From the NCBI RefSeq assembly GCF_000165675.1, contig NZ_AEIZ01000013.1, positions 1-64,000 on the forward strand: 64,000 bases of DNA, written 5' to 3'. The translations under genes were made by a program, and so were the position numbers. The notes under the pieces were generated by a model. It was not told the DNA's origin. It was given only the letters and a program-made list of their open reading frames with translations, and did no database searches. Shown piece after piece: positions 10,132-17,624 of the stretch (positions within the stretch are counted from its first letter, which is position 1; each line of letters starts with the position of its first letter). The stretch comes from Leuconostoc fallax KCTC 3537 (GTDB taxonomy: Bacteria > Bacillota > Bacilli > Lactobacillales > Lactobacillaceae).

Positions 10132-10245
10132 TTATTGTTGCCGACGCTTAGCATCTTTAATAATTTTCAAAGCTCTTTTACGTGTCTTAATATTAGGACT
10201 ATGTAATCGGCGCTGTGCACTGCTGACATCTTCTCTTTCTGCCAT
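10132..10245 (-). CDS. Small basic protein, resembles putative metal homeostasis proteins of lactobacilli
   Basis: A 37-residue frame starts MAEREDVSSAQRRLHSPNIK and ends IIKDAKRRQQ. It is strongly basic, and I recall similar short proteins of lactic acid bacteria annotated as putative metal homeostasis proteins; I could not check this. GAGAGTGAG lies just before the ATG. It is the first gene after the Zur-boxed promoter (10299-10347) and precedes znuA by 52 bases, so it is probably part of the zinc regulon. Its function is unknown. Confidence 0.65.
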   Translation of the reverse strand: MAEREDVSSAQRRLHSPNIKTRKRALKIIKDAKRRQQ

Positions 10246-10298
10246 CTGCTCACTCTCTTTCCCATTATTTTTAACTTATCACTTACCGCAACATTATC

Positions 10299-10347
10299 AT
10301 TATAGTAATGATTACTTTTAAAGTCAACAAAAAGTAATCATTACTTT
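10299..10347 (-). promoter_or_regulatory. Zur-boxed promoter of the zinc operon
   Basis: On the minus strand, -35 TTGACT (10322-10327) and -10 TATAAT (10299-10304) are separated by exactly 17 bases. A palindrome AGTAATGATTACT (10304-10316) lies in the spacer, touching the -10 box. A second perfect 17-bp palindrome, AAAGTAATCATTACTTT (10331-10347), lies just upstream of the -35 box. Such placement fits repression by a Fur-family protein; Zur is encoded in the operon it would control. Confidence 0.8.
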
Positions 10348-10360
10348 TTGAAAAAATAAA

Positions 10361-10380
10361 AGAACCCATCGGCGGGTTCT
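10361..10380 (-). terminator. Terminator of the Zur-boxed mini-transcript
   Basis: AGAACCC and GGGTTCT form a 7-bp stem around ATCGGC, followed on the minus strand by TTTTATTTTTT. It begins right after the stop of a 24-codon frame and ends that short transcript before the zinc operon promoter. Confidence 0.85.
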
Positions 10381-10381
10381 T

Positions 10382-10456
10382 TTATTTAGATAGAAATCGT
10401 GGGTGTAAGTTAATGAATGTAAATAAATCACAATGAGGATCAAAACACATATGCAT
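10382..10456 (-). CDS. Candidate Cys/His-containing mini-protein under Zur control
   Basis: A 24-residue frame begins MHMCFDPHC and ends HPRFLSK; its stop is directly before the terminator. Two cysteines and three histidines could bind a metal ion. A weak TTGGAAC is the only ribosome site candidate. It lies in a transcript defined by a promoter with 17-base spacing (10500-10528), two Zur-like boxes and a terminator. The transcript may work as RNA, as a peptide, or both. I know no family for it. Confidence 0.4.
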   Translation of the reverse strand: MHMCFDPHCDLFTFINLHPRFLSK

Positions 10457-10473
10457 GTCGCTTTGTTCCAAAT

Positions 10474-10549
10474 GATAATGATTACTATCTATAACCAATA
10501 CTATAGCACCTCTTCATTTAAATATCAACATTAAATAGTAATTATTACT
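10474..10549 (-). promoter_or_regulatory. Second Zur-boxed promoter, for the mini-transcript
   Basis: On the minus strand, -35 TTGATA (10523-10528) and -10 TATAGT (10500-10505) are 17 bases apart, giving a start near 10493. AGTAATTATTACT (10537-10549) lies upstream, and ATAATGATTACT (10475-10486, one mismatch to the palindrome) lies in the first transcribed bases. Both share the core of the boxes at the zinc operon. Confidence 0.7.
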
Positions 10550-10672
10550 TTTTAGTGTCCGTTATGGTTAAAAAATGAAAATATTCAGCAATCGAATATG
10601 ACTAATTTTTGAAAACATTCAGGCTGATTTAAGCTGTGTCGTATAGATTTATCTTTTAATTTTCAGAAACTA

Positions 10673-10701
10673 TTGCGTTTTTAATTGGAAGGGCTTACAA
10701 T
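10673..10701 (+). promoter_or_regulatory. Promoter of butanediol dehydrogenase
   Basis: TTGCGT (10673-10678) and TACAAT (10696-10701) are 17 bases apart, and the gene starts 32 bases further on behind AAAGGAGC. Confidence 0.65.
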
Positions 10702-10732
10702 GCTTATATCATAATTTAAAGGAGCATTATTA

Positions 10733-11782
10733 ATGAAAGCAGCTGTGTGGCATGGTGTCAAAGATATCCGTGTGGAAGACGTTGAGTTAAAGGCACATAA
10801 GGATAACGAAGTCGTTGTTCGTGTGGCATGGGCCGGAATTTGTGGTAGTGACTTACATGAGTACTTGGAAGGCCCTGTATTTATTCCAGTAAACAAGACT
10901 GATGAATTGACTGGTGGTCAAGCACCCTTAACTATGGGTCATGAATTCTCTGGTGTTATTGAAGAAGTTGGTCGTGATGTCACACGCTTTAAAGCAGGTG
11001 ATCACGTTTCCATCAACCCAACAGTGACACGTGGTATTCATGATGATACTGTTGACGTTTATGATGGCTATAGTTTTATCGGCTTAAGTACAGATGGTGG
11101 TTTCACATCATTTGTTAATGTACCAGAAGACAACCTATATGCATTACCACAAAATTACGATCTCCGTACTGCCGCTGTTATTGAACCAAGTGCAGTTGCT
11201 GTTCAAGCAGTTAAAGAGGGTGACCTGAAGTTCGGACAAACAGTTGCAATCTATGGTGCTGGACCAATTGGTGTTCTCGTCGCTGCCGCAGCTAAAGCAG
11301 CAGGCGCAACGAAAATTATCGTTGTAGATTTATCAGCCGTTCGTCTGCAAAAAGCACTTGAAATGGGCGCAACCGATGTGATTAATCCTGCAGATAGTAA
11401 TGCTGTTGAGGCCATCAAAGCCTTAGTTCCAGGTGGTGTTGATGTTAGCTTTGAAGTAGCCGGCGTACAACCAACATTCGAGCAGGCCATTGCTTCTACA
11501 AAACCTCGCGGTAATATGGTCATTGTTTCAATCTTTGCCCGTCCAATTCAATTTGATCCAATGCAATTGATGAATGCGGGTGTCAAGCTCACAACAACGA
11601 TTGCCTACTCCAAAGAAACATTCCAACAAACTGTTGATTTAATTACAAGTGGACAACTAAAAGTTGAACCTGTCATTACTGATGAGATTGCATTAGACAA
11701 TATCGTCACTGATGGTTTTGAATCACTCACACATGATAAGTCTCAAGCTAAGATTTTAATTAAATTAGACGAGACGCTTTAA
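10733..11782 (+). CDS. bdhA: 2,3-butanediol dehydrogenase, zinc-dependent MDR family
   Basis: The 349-residue protein is a medium-chain zinc alcohol dehydrogenase. Catalytic zinc residues appear in AGICGSDLHEY (Cys near 37) and GHEFSGVIEEVG; the NAD site is GAGPIGVLVAA. The long loop after GSDLHEYLEGPVF and overall length match (R,R)-butanediol dehydrogenases, which interconvert acetoin and 2,3-butanediol with NAD(H). AAAGGAG lies before the start. It stands alone with its own promoter and terminator. With the acetoin reductase at 43.6 kb it gives the cell routes for spending surplus NADH. Sorbitol dehydrogenase is a less likely alternative. Confidence 0.88.
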   Translation: MKAAVWHGVKDIRVEDVELKAHKDNEVVVRVAWAGICGSDLHEYLEGPVFIPVNKTDELTGGQAPLTMGHEFSGVIEEVGRDVTRFKAGDHVSINPTVTRGIHDDTVDVYDGYSFIGLSTDGGFTSFVNVPEDNLYALPQNYDLRTAAVIEPSAVAVQAVKEGDLKFGQTVAIYGAGPIGVLVAAAAKAAGATKIIVVDLSAVRLQKALEMGATDVINPADSNAVEAIKALVPGGVDVSFEVAGVQPTFEQAIASTKPRGNMVIVSIFARPIQFDPMQLMNAGVKLTTTIAYSKETFQQTVDLITSGQLKVEPVITDEIALDNIVTDGFESLTHDKSQAKILIKLDETL

Positions 11783-11787
11783 TTAAC

Positions 11788-11822
11788 AAAAAAGAACACG
11801 ATATGATATCGTGTTCTTTTTT
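11788..11822. terminator. Bidirectional terminator between bdhA and the MFS pump
   Basis: GAACACGATAT and ATATCGTGTTC form an 11-bp stem, with A-runs before and T-runs after, so it can serve both converging genes. Confidence 0.9.
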
Positions 11823-11827
11823 GTTGG

Positions 11828-13207
11828 TTAAGATGCTTTTGGTGTTCTAAAAAATAGCCAGCAACGCCACAAAATGACGATCAATGCTAAGAATAAGACA
11901 AATAGTGCCAACTGTGAACCCAAGACTGTTGCTTTTTGATAACCTAGTTGACTGTGATTTTGAACAACATTAATAATTGTAGCAACTAGCGATGTTGCCA
12001 CTGCACCTGAAAATTGTTGTAATGTATTAAAAATCGCGTTACCATCGCCACGCATTTCATCAGAAACAGCGCTCATCCCCGTTGTCATAAGGTTACTGTA
12101 CGCTAATCCAGAACCCACCATATATACAACATGGCTAAACACAAATCCCCATAATGGATTAACACCAAGAATAAGCGTTAATAATCCCCAACCCAAGCTG
12201 GACAATCCTAGACCAAACAATATCGGTCGTTTAGCACCCCAGTTATCTAATAATTTACCGGATAACGGCGAAAGTAATGCGCCTACTGTGGCACCTGGTA
12301 ACATGACTAACCCAGCAATAAAAGCACTTTTTCCATTTACAATCTGAATTAGATTAGGTAATACAAACGAGATACCTAATAATAAAAACTGACACACAAG
12401 AAAGCCCAACAAAAATAGCCGAAATGTTCGATTTTCCAACACTTTAATGTTAATTAGCGTTTGATCACGATGTCGTGATTGGTGCCAAAAAATCCAAGTG
12501 CCCCAGATAGCAAAGGCTAATGCTACCCACCCAAACAGAGTACCTATTTGGCTTAAAAAGATTAATGTACCCGTAAATAATAAGCCTAAGCCAAATAAGC
12601 TGACCATATCCAGCCGACCCGTTTTTTCAACCTGATGATAAGGTATAACCTTTAACCCTAATACTAACGATAAAAGTAAAACAGGTACTAAGAAAATAAA
12701 AATAAAATGCCAAGACAGTTGTGTCGTTAAGATACCACCATAAGTAGGGCCGATTGCTGGTGCAATTGATGTTGTCAATGTACCAATGCCCATCATTGTA
12801 CCGCGTTGTCTAATTGGCGCATATACTAAGATGATATGAAACATTAACGGTAATGCTATGCCTGTTGCCACACCTTGCAATAACCGACCAGCCAGCAATA
12901 ATAAGAATGACGGTGCTAGAAAATCAATTAATAATCCGATTAAAAATGTTAAATTAGCAAAAATAAATAATCCTCGAATACTATAATTCCTAAATAGATA
13001 AGTAGATAATGGCACCGTGACAGCAATCGTTAATAAATAAATCGTTGTTACCCACTGGACATCGGCTGTTGCAATGTTAAATTGCTGCATCAATGTTGGA
13101 AAAGTAACATTCATTGCCGTTTCAATCAAGACGCCCGCAAAGGACATCACCCCGATCGCTAATATCGCTAATCCTAAATTCATTTGCTTGTTGTTTGTCA
13201 AAATCAA
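11828..13207 (-). CDS. MFS multidrug efflux transporter, DHA2 (EmrB/QacA) type
   Basis: The product of about 450-459 residues has about 14 predicted membrane helices and the motif-C-like segment GPTYGGIL after helix 5, typical of drug:proton antiporters of the DHA2 group. It should expel amphipathic drugs using the proton gradient. The start is uncertain: TTG at 13207 is only three bases from GAGG, while TTG at 13201 has nine bases and ATG at 13183 has no visible site. The leader upstream holds a palindrome and a terminator, suggesting controlled read-through. Confidence 0.85.
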   Translation of the reverse strand: MILTNNKQMNLGLAILAIGVMSFAGVLIETAMNVTFPTLMQQFNIATADVQWVTTIYLLTIAVTVPLSTYLFRNYSIRGLFIFANLTFLIGLLIDFLAPSFLLLLAGRLLQGVATGIALPLMFHIILVYAPIRQRGTMMGIGTLTTSIAPAIGPTYGGILTTQLSWHFIFIFLVPVLLLSLVLGLKVIPYHQVEKTGRLDMVSLFGLGLLFTGTLIFLSQIGTLFGWVALAFAIWGTWIFWHQSRHRDQTLINIKVLENRTFRLFLLGFLVCQFLLLGISFVLPNLIQIVNGKSAFIAGLVMLPGATVGALLSPLSGKLLDNWGAKRPILFGLGLSSLGWGLLTLILGVNPLWGFVFSHVVYMVGSGLAYSNLMTTGMSAVSDEMRGDGNAIFNTLQQFSGAVATSLVATIINVVQNHSQLGYQKATVLGSQLALFVLFLALIVILWRCWLFFRTPKAS

Positions 13208-13234
13208 TTACCTCAACTTTACTATCTCGCAAAA

Positions 13235-13276
13235 AAGGAGAGACCATTTCTAAATTAATAGAAATCGCCTCTCCTT
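13235..13276 (-). promoter_or_regulatory. Terminator hairpin in the leader of the MFS gene (candidate attenuator)
   Basis: On the minus strand AAGGAGAG pairs with CTCTCCTT, with a second inner stem ATTTCT/AGAAAT, and six Ts follow. This intrinsic terminator lies between a promoter (-35 TTGACG at 13347-13352, -10 near 13323-13329) and the MFS start, so expression needs read-through. The 5' arm includes AAGGAG, which resembles a ribosome site. Confidence 0.65.
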
Positions 13277-13296
13277 CTCGACATGCTATGTAGCAT
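13255..13296 (-). CDS. Possible leader peptide of the MFS attenuator
   Basis: A 13-codon frame encodes MLHSMSRRRGDFY and stops inside the loop of the terminator hairpin. Three consecutive arginine codons (AGA AGG AGA) lie on the 5' arm. A ribosome halted there would block the hairpin and let the pump be transcribed. No ribosome binding site is visible, so this is speculative. Confidence 0.25.
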   Translation of the reverse strand: MLHSMSRRRGDFY

Positions 13297-13298
13297 GT
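13281..13298. promoter_or_regulatory. Perfect 18-bp palindrome upstream of the MFS attenuator
   Basis: ACATGCTATGTAGCATGT is fully symmetrical and lies about 20 bases downstream of the predicted transcription start. It may be an operator for an unlinked repressor or form an RNA hairpin in the leader. Confidence 0.5.
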
Positions 13299-13375
13299 TA
13301 TCTGTACGACTAAACGTATATTACTGTAACATGTTCGAAATAGATACGTCAATCACTTCTTAAATTGCGTGTTGG

Positions 13376-13699
13376 TTATTTGTAATAACTCGTTGTCCCG
13401 TCATCGATGGTATATGGATTTTGCCAAATACCTGCAATTTCTTCAAAGTCTAACATTAACATTAAACCAACAAATTGTTCGGTGGACAAATCATTCGTAA
13501 TCAATTTCTTTTGCTGTAATTGTAATTCAAGATGCGAACGATATTGCTCCATATCAGCATTTGAAGCTAATCTTTGAACATATATCAATTGACTAAGTGC
13601 GTAATCAATTGCATCATCTGACAAATCTAACACATCGTGAAAACGATGAGATATTTTTTCTAATTTACTGCGCCGCTGCATAATATTAAAATTACTCAT
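13376..13699 (-). CDS. Hypothetical cytoplasmic protein
   Basis: The 107-residue protein is soluble and largely helical by composition, with a charged N-terminal half (RRSKLEKISHRFHDVLDLSDD) and an acidic patch LMLMLDFEEIAGIW near the end. I recognise no family. A purine-rich site (GGGGAAATATT) precedes the start. It lies between the MFS leader and the amino acid permease, all on the minus strand, but each neighbour has its own leader, so a shared function is not implied. Confidence 0.6.
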   Translation of the reverse strand: MSNFNIMQRRSKLEKISHRFHDVLDLSDDAIDYALSQLIYVQRLASNADMEQYRSHLELQLQQKKLITNDLSTEQFVGLMLMLDFEEIAGIWQNPYTIDDGTTSYYK

Positions 13700-13797
13700 A
13701 ATATTTCCCCTTTCGCATCCGTTCCTTATACTTATAAGAATACGCTATACAAGGGCATATCGCTAAACATATGATTTTTTTAATAAAATTATGCGTA

Positions 13798-15183
13798 TTA
13801 ATGATTATTAGCCGATTCATGCTTTGAACGTGTAGCAAAATAAATGATTGACATGATAATCAAAAAGGCAATTCCTACTAATAATGGTACTCGTGTTTCA
13901 TCATTAATAAACATAAATATCAATGTGATCACCAATGATAATAGGGCAAAATAGTTACTCATAGGATACCACGGCATCTTAAAGGGATGATCCGCCATTT
14001 CGTGTAGATGACGATGTCTAAACTTCAATTGACTAATTAGAATAATAAACCAAGGCACCATTCCTGGTAACACACTCGAACTATAAACTAACACAAATAT
14101 ATTTGTACTGCCCTTTAGGAAATATGGTAATACCTCGTTTAAAATCATACCAATAAATATACCAACCGACATCACGATTACTGGTAACGTTGGGACACGG
14201 TGGCGTGACAACTTAACAAAGCGTTGTGGCAACTCTTTGCGTAATCCTAAAGTATATAACATACGACTTGAACTAAAGATACCAGAATTACAACCCGACA
14301 TCGCTGCTGTTACCATAACAAAATTAATGATTGCGGCTGCAGCTGTAATGCCAACACGTGAGAAGGTTTCCACAAACGGAGAACCGACTTTATCCAATTG
14401 GTTCCACGGATAAATCGTTACAATCACAAAAATTGCACCAATATAGAAAATTAAAATTCTAGCTACAATAGATTTAATTGATTTTACCACGGTCACTTTC
14501 GGATTTTTGGCTTCGCCTGCCGTAATACCAATGACTTCAACACCTTGATAGGAAGCCATAATGATAGATAGCGCAAAAATGAATCCTTTAACACCACCTG
14601 TGAAGAAACCACCATGTGACCACAAATTAGAAAAGCCAATCGGTTGCCAATGATTGCCAAACCCTAGCAAAATTACCAAGGCACCCAATATCAGCATAAA
14701 GATAATCGTAACCACTTTAATTAACGCAAACCAAAATTCCAGTTCACCGTAGGCCTTCACGGAAATCAAATTAGCAATACACAACGTTACCACTACGATG
14801 GTTCCCGTAATCCACCCTGGAACACCTGGCCACCAGTAATCTAAATATTGTCCAACTGCGATAACTTCACTAATACCCACAACTAAATACTGAAAAACAT
14901 TACTCCATGCTGTTAAATAGCCAGCTAATGGATGAATATATTCGGAGCCATACTTGGCAAAGGAACCTGTGGATGGGTCAAGATACAACATCTCACCCAA
15001 GGCACGCATAATAAGATAAAGGACAAAACCAGCAAAAGCATATGCTAGCAACACAGATGGCCCGGTCCATTTTATTGTGGCTGCAGACCCCATAAACAAG
15101 CCCACGCCAATCGTTCCACCAAGCGCAATCATTTGCATTTGACGCGAGGATAAATCTCTACTTAATTGTTTTTTGCTCTCCAT
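13798..15183 (-). CDS. Amino acid permease, APC superfamily (AAT family)
   Basis: The 461-residue protein has about 12 membrane helices and the AAT-family opening RQMQMIALGGTIGVGLFMGSA, with the typical ASYQGVEVIGITAGEA segment. It imports an amino acid with protons. A T-box leader directly upstream ties expression to one uncharged tRNA; the likely specifier triplet is ACU, which would mean threonine, though this reading is uncertain. GGTGAAAG precedes the start. Substrates of this family overlap, so the leader is the better guide than the sequence. Confidence 0.88.
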   Translation of the reverse strand: MESKKQLSRDLSSRQMQMIALGGTIGVGLFMGSAATIKWTGPSVLLAYAFAGFVLYLIMRALGEMLYLDPSTGSFAKYGSEYIHPLAGYLTAWSNVFQYLVVGISEVIAVGQYLDYWWPGVPGWITGTIVVVTLCIANLISVKAYGELEFWFALIKVVTIIFMLILGALVILLGFGNHWQPIGFSNLWSHGGFFTGGVKGFIFALSIIMASYQGVEVIGITAGEAKNPKVTVVKSIKSIVARILIFYIGAIFVIVTIYPWNQLDKVGSPFVETFSRVGITAAAAIINFVMVTAAMSGCNSGIFSSSRMLYTLGLRKELPQRFVKLSRHRVPTLPVIVMSVGIFIGMILNEVLPYFLKGSTNIFVLVYSSSVLPGMVPWFIILISQLKFRHRHLHEMADHPFKMPWYPMSNYFALLSLVITLIFMFINDETRVPLLVGIAFLIIMSIIYFATRSKHESANNH

Positions 15184-15227
15184 ACTACTTTCACCTGTTC
15201 GTTCTACTCATCATTTCCAATCAAAAA

Positions 15228-15475
15228 GCGTCCCTAGATATGCAATATATCTAGGGACGCTGACACGTGGTACCACCCATATTTAGTCAATTAAAAAATG
15301 ACAACTCTATATTATTAGGATAACGGCTAATTTCCGATGATAATTTCAGTCATTAAACCAACCTAATCCTATCATAATACAAAGGTAGTTTTCATAAGTC
15401 ATTGCCAACTATTCACACCAACCATAGTCTCTCTGTTCGACAAAAATACTTACTACTCTTCCTTCTCGAATTTAT
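15228..15475 (-). promoter_or_regulatory. T-box leader upstream of the amino acid permease
   Basis: The conserved T-box GGGTGGTACCACGTG (fwd 15264-15278) precedes a terminator with 13-bp arms (GCGTCCCTAGATA, 15228-15240, and its complement 15248-15260) and a T-run. Upstream on the minus strand lie AGAG-containing stem I sequences and the run GAA-A-ACT-A-CC. By alignment with other T-boxes, the specifier is ACT at 15387-15389 (threonine). The presence of a T-box is sure; the codon is not. Confidence 0.85.
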
Positions 15476-15537
15476 TACGGTTAATTGTAATATACTTTGA
15501 CTCATTTATCAAACTGCATTTATTTTCCGTCATTAGT

Positions 15538-15565
15538 TTGTGAAATAACTTACTTATATTCACAA
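15538..15565. promoter_or_regulatory. Inverted repeat upstream of NADH oxidase
   Basis: TTGTGAA (15538-15544) and TTCACAA (15559-15565) are the half-sites of a Rex operator, but they lie 14 bases apart where a Rex site needs about four. It could be a distinct operator in the nox upstream region. Confidence 0.3.
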
Positions 15566-15669
15566 GCAAATTTGTTCAATTGTGCGCAATATCCTGATAT
15601 ATTAAGAATACGGTGATTACTATCTAAAAATTAGTAGCCACTAAAATCTCATATAATAAAGGATGAAAA

Positions 15670-17025
15670 ATGATGAAAGTTATTGTTGTTGGTTGTACTC
15701 ATGCTGGAACTGCTGCCGTTAAAGGCATTTTAAAAAACAACCCCGATGCTGAGGTTGTTGTCTATGAAAAAAATGATAATATCTCATTTCTATCTTGTGG
15801 TATTGCTTTGTATGTTGGCGGCGTTGTCAAAGACGTTTCTGGCCTATTCTACTCAAATCCTGAAGAACTAGCATCACTTGGTGCCGAAGTTCACATGGAA
15901 CACGAAGTTGAAAATATTGATACTAATGCAAAGTCAGTCAATGTCAAGTCGCTTTCAACGGGTGAAACTGAAACAGTATCTTATGATAAATTGGTTATGA
16001 CAACCGGTTCTTGGCCAATTATTCCGCCAATCGAAGGTATTGATTCAAATAATATTTTGTTATGCAAAAACTTTAATCAGGCTAACGATATCATTGCTCA
16101 TGCCAAGTCAGCACAAAAAATTACCGTTATTGGTGCTGGTTACATTGGTATTGAATTAGTTGAAGCCTTTTCCTCATCTGGTAAAGATGTCACATTAATT
16201 GATGGCGCTGATCGTATTTTAAGTAAGTACTTAGACAAGCCGTTTACCGATGTCTTAGAAGATGAGTTACGTCAGCATAATGTTACATTAGCACTTGGCG
16301 AAAATGTTGCCTCATTCCAAGCTAATGAAAATGGTGATGTGACGAAAGTCGCAACCGCCAGTGCGGAATTCGAAGCCGATCTTGTGATTATGTGTGTCGG
16401 CTTCAAACCAATGACTGACCTGCTAAAGGGACAAGTTGACATGCTACCAAATGGTGCAATCAAGGTCAACGCGTATATGCAAACTAGCCTACCAGATGTC
16501 TTTGCTGCAGGCGACAGTACTGTCGTGCACTACAATCCTAACCATTCTGACCAATATATTCCCTTGGCAACGAATGCTGTTCGTCAAGGCATGCTCATCG
16601 GTTACAATTTAACTGAACAAAGACTAGCATATCGTGGCACACAAGGTACATCCGGTTTACATCTTTTCGGTTGGAACATTGGTTCAACTGGTATGACAAT
16701 CGAAAATGCACGTTTGAACCAAATTGATGCTGCTGCAACAACATTCGAGGATAATTATCGTCCGGAGTTCATGCCAACCACCGAGAACGTATTGATGACC
16801 TTGGTCTATGAAAAAGGCACTTCACGTATCATTGGTGGACAACTCATGTCAAAATATGACATCACGCAATCCGCCAATACATTATCACTTGCAATCCAAA
16901 ATCATATGACGGTCGAAGACTTAGCATTGTCTGATTTCTTCTTCCAGCCTAACTTCGATCGACCATGGAACTATCTTAATTTGTTAGCTCAGGCAGCAAT
17001 GGCTGATATTGAAGCGACAGAATAA
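15670..17025 (+). CDS. nox: NADH oxidase, flavin- and cysteine-dependent (probably water-forming)
   Basis: The 451-residue protein belongs to the peroxidase/oxidase/CoA-disulfide-reductase flavoprotein group. The FAD site is VVGCTHAGTAAV, the redox cysteine lies in FLSCGIALYVGG (near residue 43), the NAD site is GAGYIGIELVEAF and the second FAD motif is VFAAGDST. It oxidises NADH with oxygen, probably to water, which in heterofermenters frees acetyl phosphate for ATP. AAAGGATG lies before two adjacent ATG codons (15670 and 15673). It stands alone with its own upstream region. Confidence 0.92.
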   Translation: MMKVIVVGCTHAGTAAVKGILKNNPDAEVVVYEKNDNISFLSCGIALYVGGVVKDVSGLFYSNPEELASLGAEVHMEHEVENIDTNAKSVNVKSLSTGETETVSYDKLVMTTGSWPIIPPIEGIDSNNILLCKNFNQANDIIAHAKSAQKITVIGAGYIGIELVEAFSSSGKDVTLIDGADRILSKYLDKPFTDVLEDELRQHNVTLALGENVASFQANENGDVTKVATASAEFEADLVIMCVGFKPMTDLLKGQVDMLPNGAIKVNAYMQTSLPDVFAAGDSTVVHYNPNHSDQYIPLATNAVRQGMLIGYNLTEQRLAYRGTQGTSGLHLFGWNIGSTGMTIENARLNQIDAAATTFEDNYRPEFMPTTENVLMTLVYEKGTSRIIGGQLMSKYDITQSANTLSLAIQNHMTVEDLALSDFFFQPNFDRPWNYLNLLAQAAMADIEATE

Positions 17026-17098
17026 ATAATTTCAACATCATTTTACGAGCGCTCAGCTTTATATTTCAATCAATTCGCTGTATACTAGTCGTAGGTAA

Positions 17099-17112
17099 TG
17101 ATAACGCTTTCA
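17099..17112. promoter_or_regulatory. Candidate CcpA site (cre) before the universal stress gene
   Basis: TGATAACGCTTTCA fits the cre consensus TGWNANCGNTNWCA at all fixed positions. It lies 13 bases after a TATACT -10 box (17081-17086), where binding would repress the stress gene under rich sugar. Confidence 0.55.
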
Positions 17113-17141
17113 ATTAATTGGATTTGGAAAGGATGTTTTCT

Positions 17142-17573
17142 ATGATAAATACGATTGTAATTCCCACAGATGGTAGTGATACTGCACTTCGTGCTATAAA
17201 ATACGGTATTGGATTAGCAAAAAAGTTTGATGCTAAAATCATTATTGTGTCCGTGATTCAGTATCCTATTGTCACCGCGCATACTGGCGGTCCAATTCTT
17301 TATGAACCAATTAGCGACGGTTTTGATAAAGCTGCCAATGAAAATGTGAGCGAAGCCATTGATCTTATCAAAGCAGAAGGTGTGGCTTACGATGCATTAA
17401 TTGAGAAGGGTGATCCTCGATTCGTATTAACAACACAAGTTGTCGACCAATTCCATCCCGATTTGATTGTTATGGGAAAAACCGGAACAAATGCTCTGAC
17501 ACGATTATTAATTGGATCAACTGCACGTTATGTTGCTGAAAATGCTGAAACCAATGTTTTACTTGTCAAATAA
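17142..17573 (+). CDS. Universal stress protein, UspA family
   Basis: The 143-residue single-domain protein has the Usp start TIVIPTDGSDTALRAIKYG and the ATP-loop pattern GKTGTNALTRLLIGSTARYV near its end, so it probably binds ATP. I chose the ATG at 17142, since AAGGA lies nine bases before it; a longer in-frame start at TTG 17118 has none. A cre-like site and a -10 box lie upstream. Usp proteins respond to growth arrest or acid, but the target is unknown. Confidence 0.88.
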   Translation: MINTIVIPTDGSDTALRAIKYGIGLAKKFDAKIIIVSVIQYPIVTAHTGGPILYEPISDGFDKAANENVSEAIDLIKAEGVAYDALIEKGDPRFVLTTQVVDQFHPDLIVMGKTGTNALTRLLIGSTARYVAENAETNVLLVK

Positions 17574-17588
17574 TGATTTTTATACACG

Positions 17589-17619
17589 AAAAACGTTGTT
17601 CATATGAACAACGTTTTTT
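17589..17619. terminator. Bidirectional terminator after the usp gene
   Basis: AAAAACGTTGTTC and GAACAACGTTTTTT surround ATAT, a strong stem with A and T tracts serving both converging genes. Confidence 0.9.
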
Positions 17620-17624
17620 AGTAT

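Noticed and set aside
10064-10321. 85-codon plus-strand frame in the zinc operon leader
   Set aside because: It runs antisense to the znuA start, a good 37-codon gene and the promoter, and has no start signals.
13122-13352. 76-codon minus-strand frame overlapping the MFS start
   Set aside because: It spans the predicted promoter, palindrome and terminator and overlaps the pump gene in another frame, so it is not a likely gene.
15538-15565. Rex operator before NADH oxidase
   Set aside because: The half-sites fit Rex but the 14-base gap does not. I recorded only an inverted repeat.
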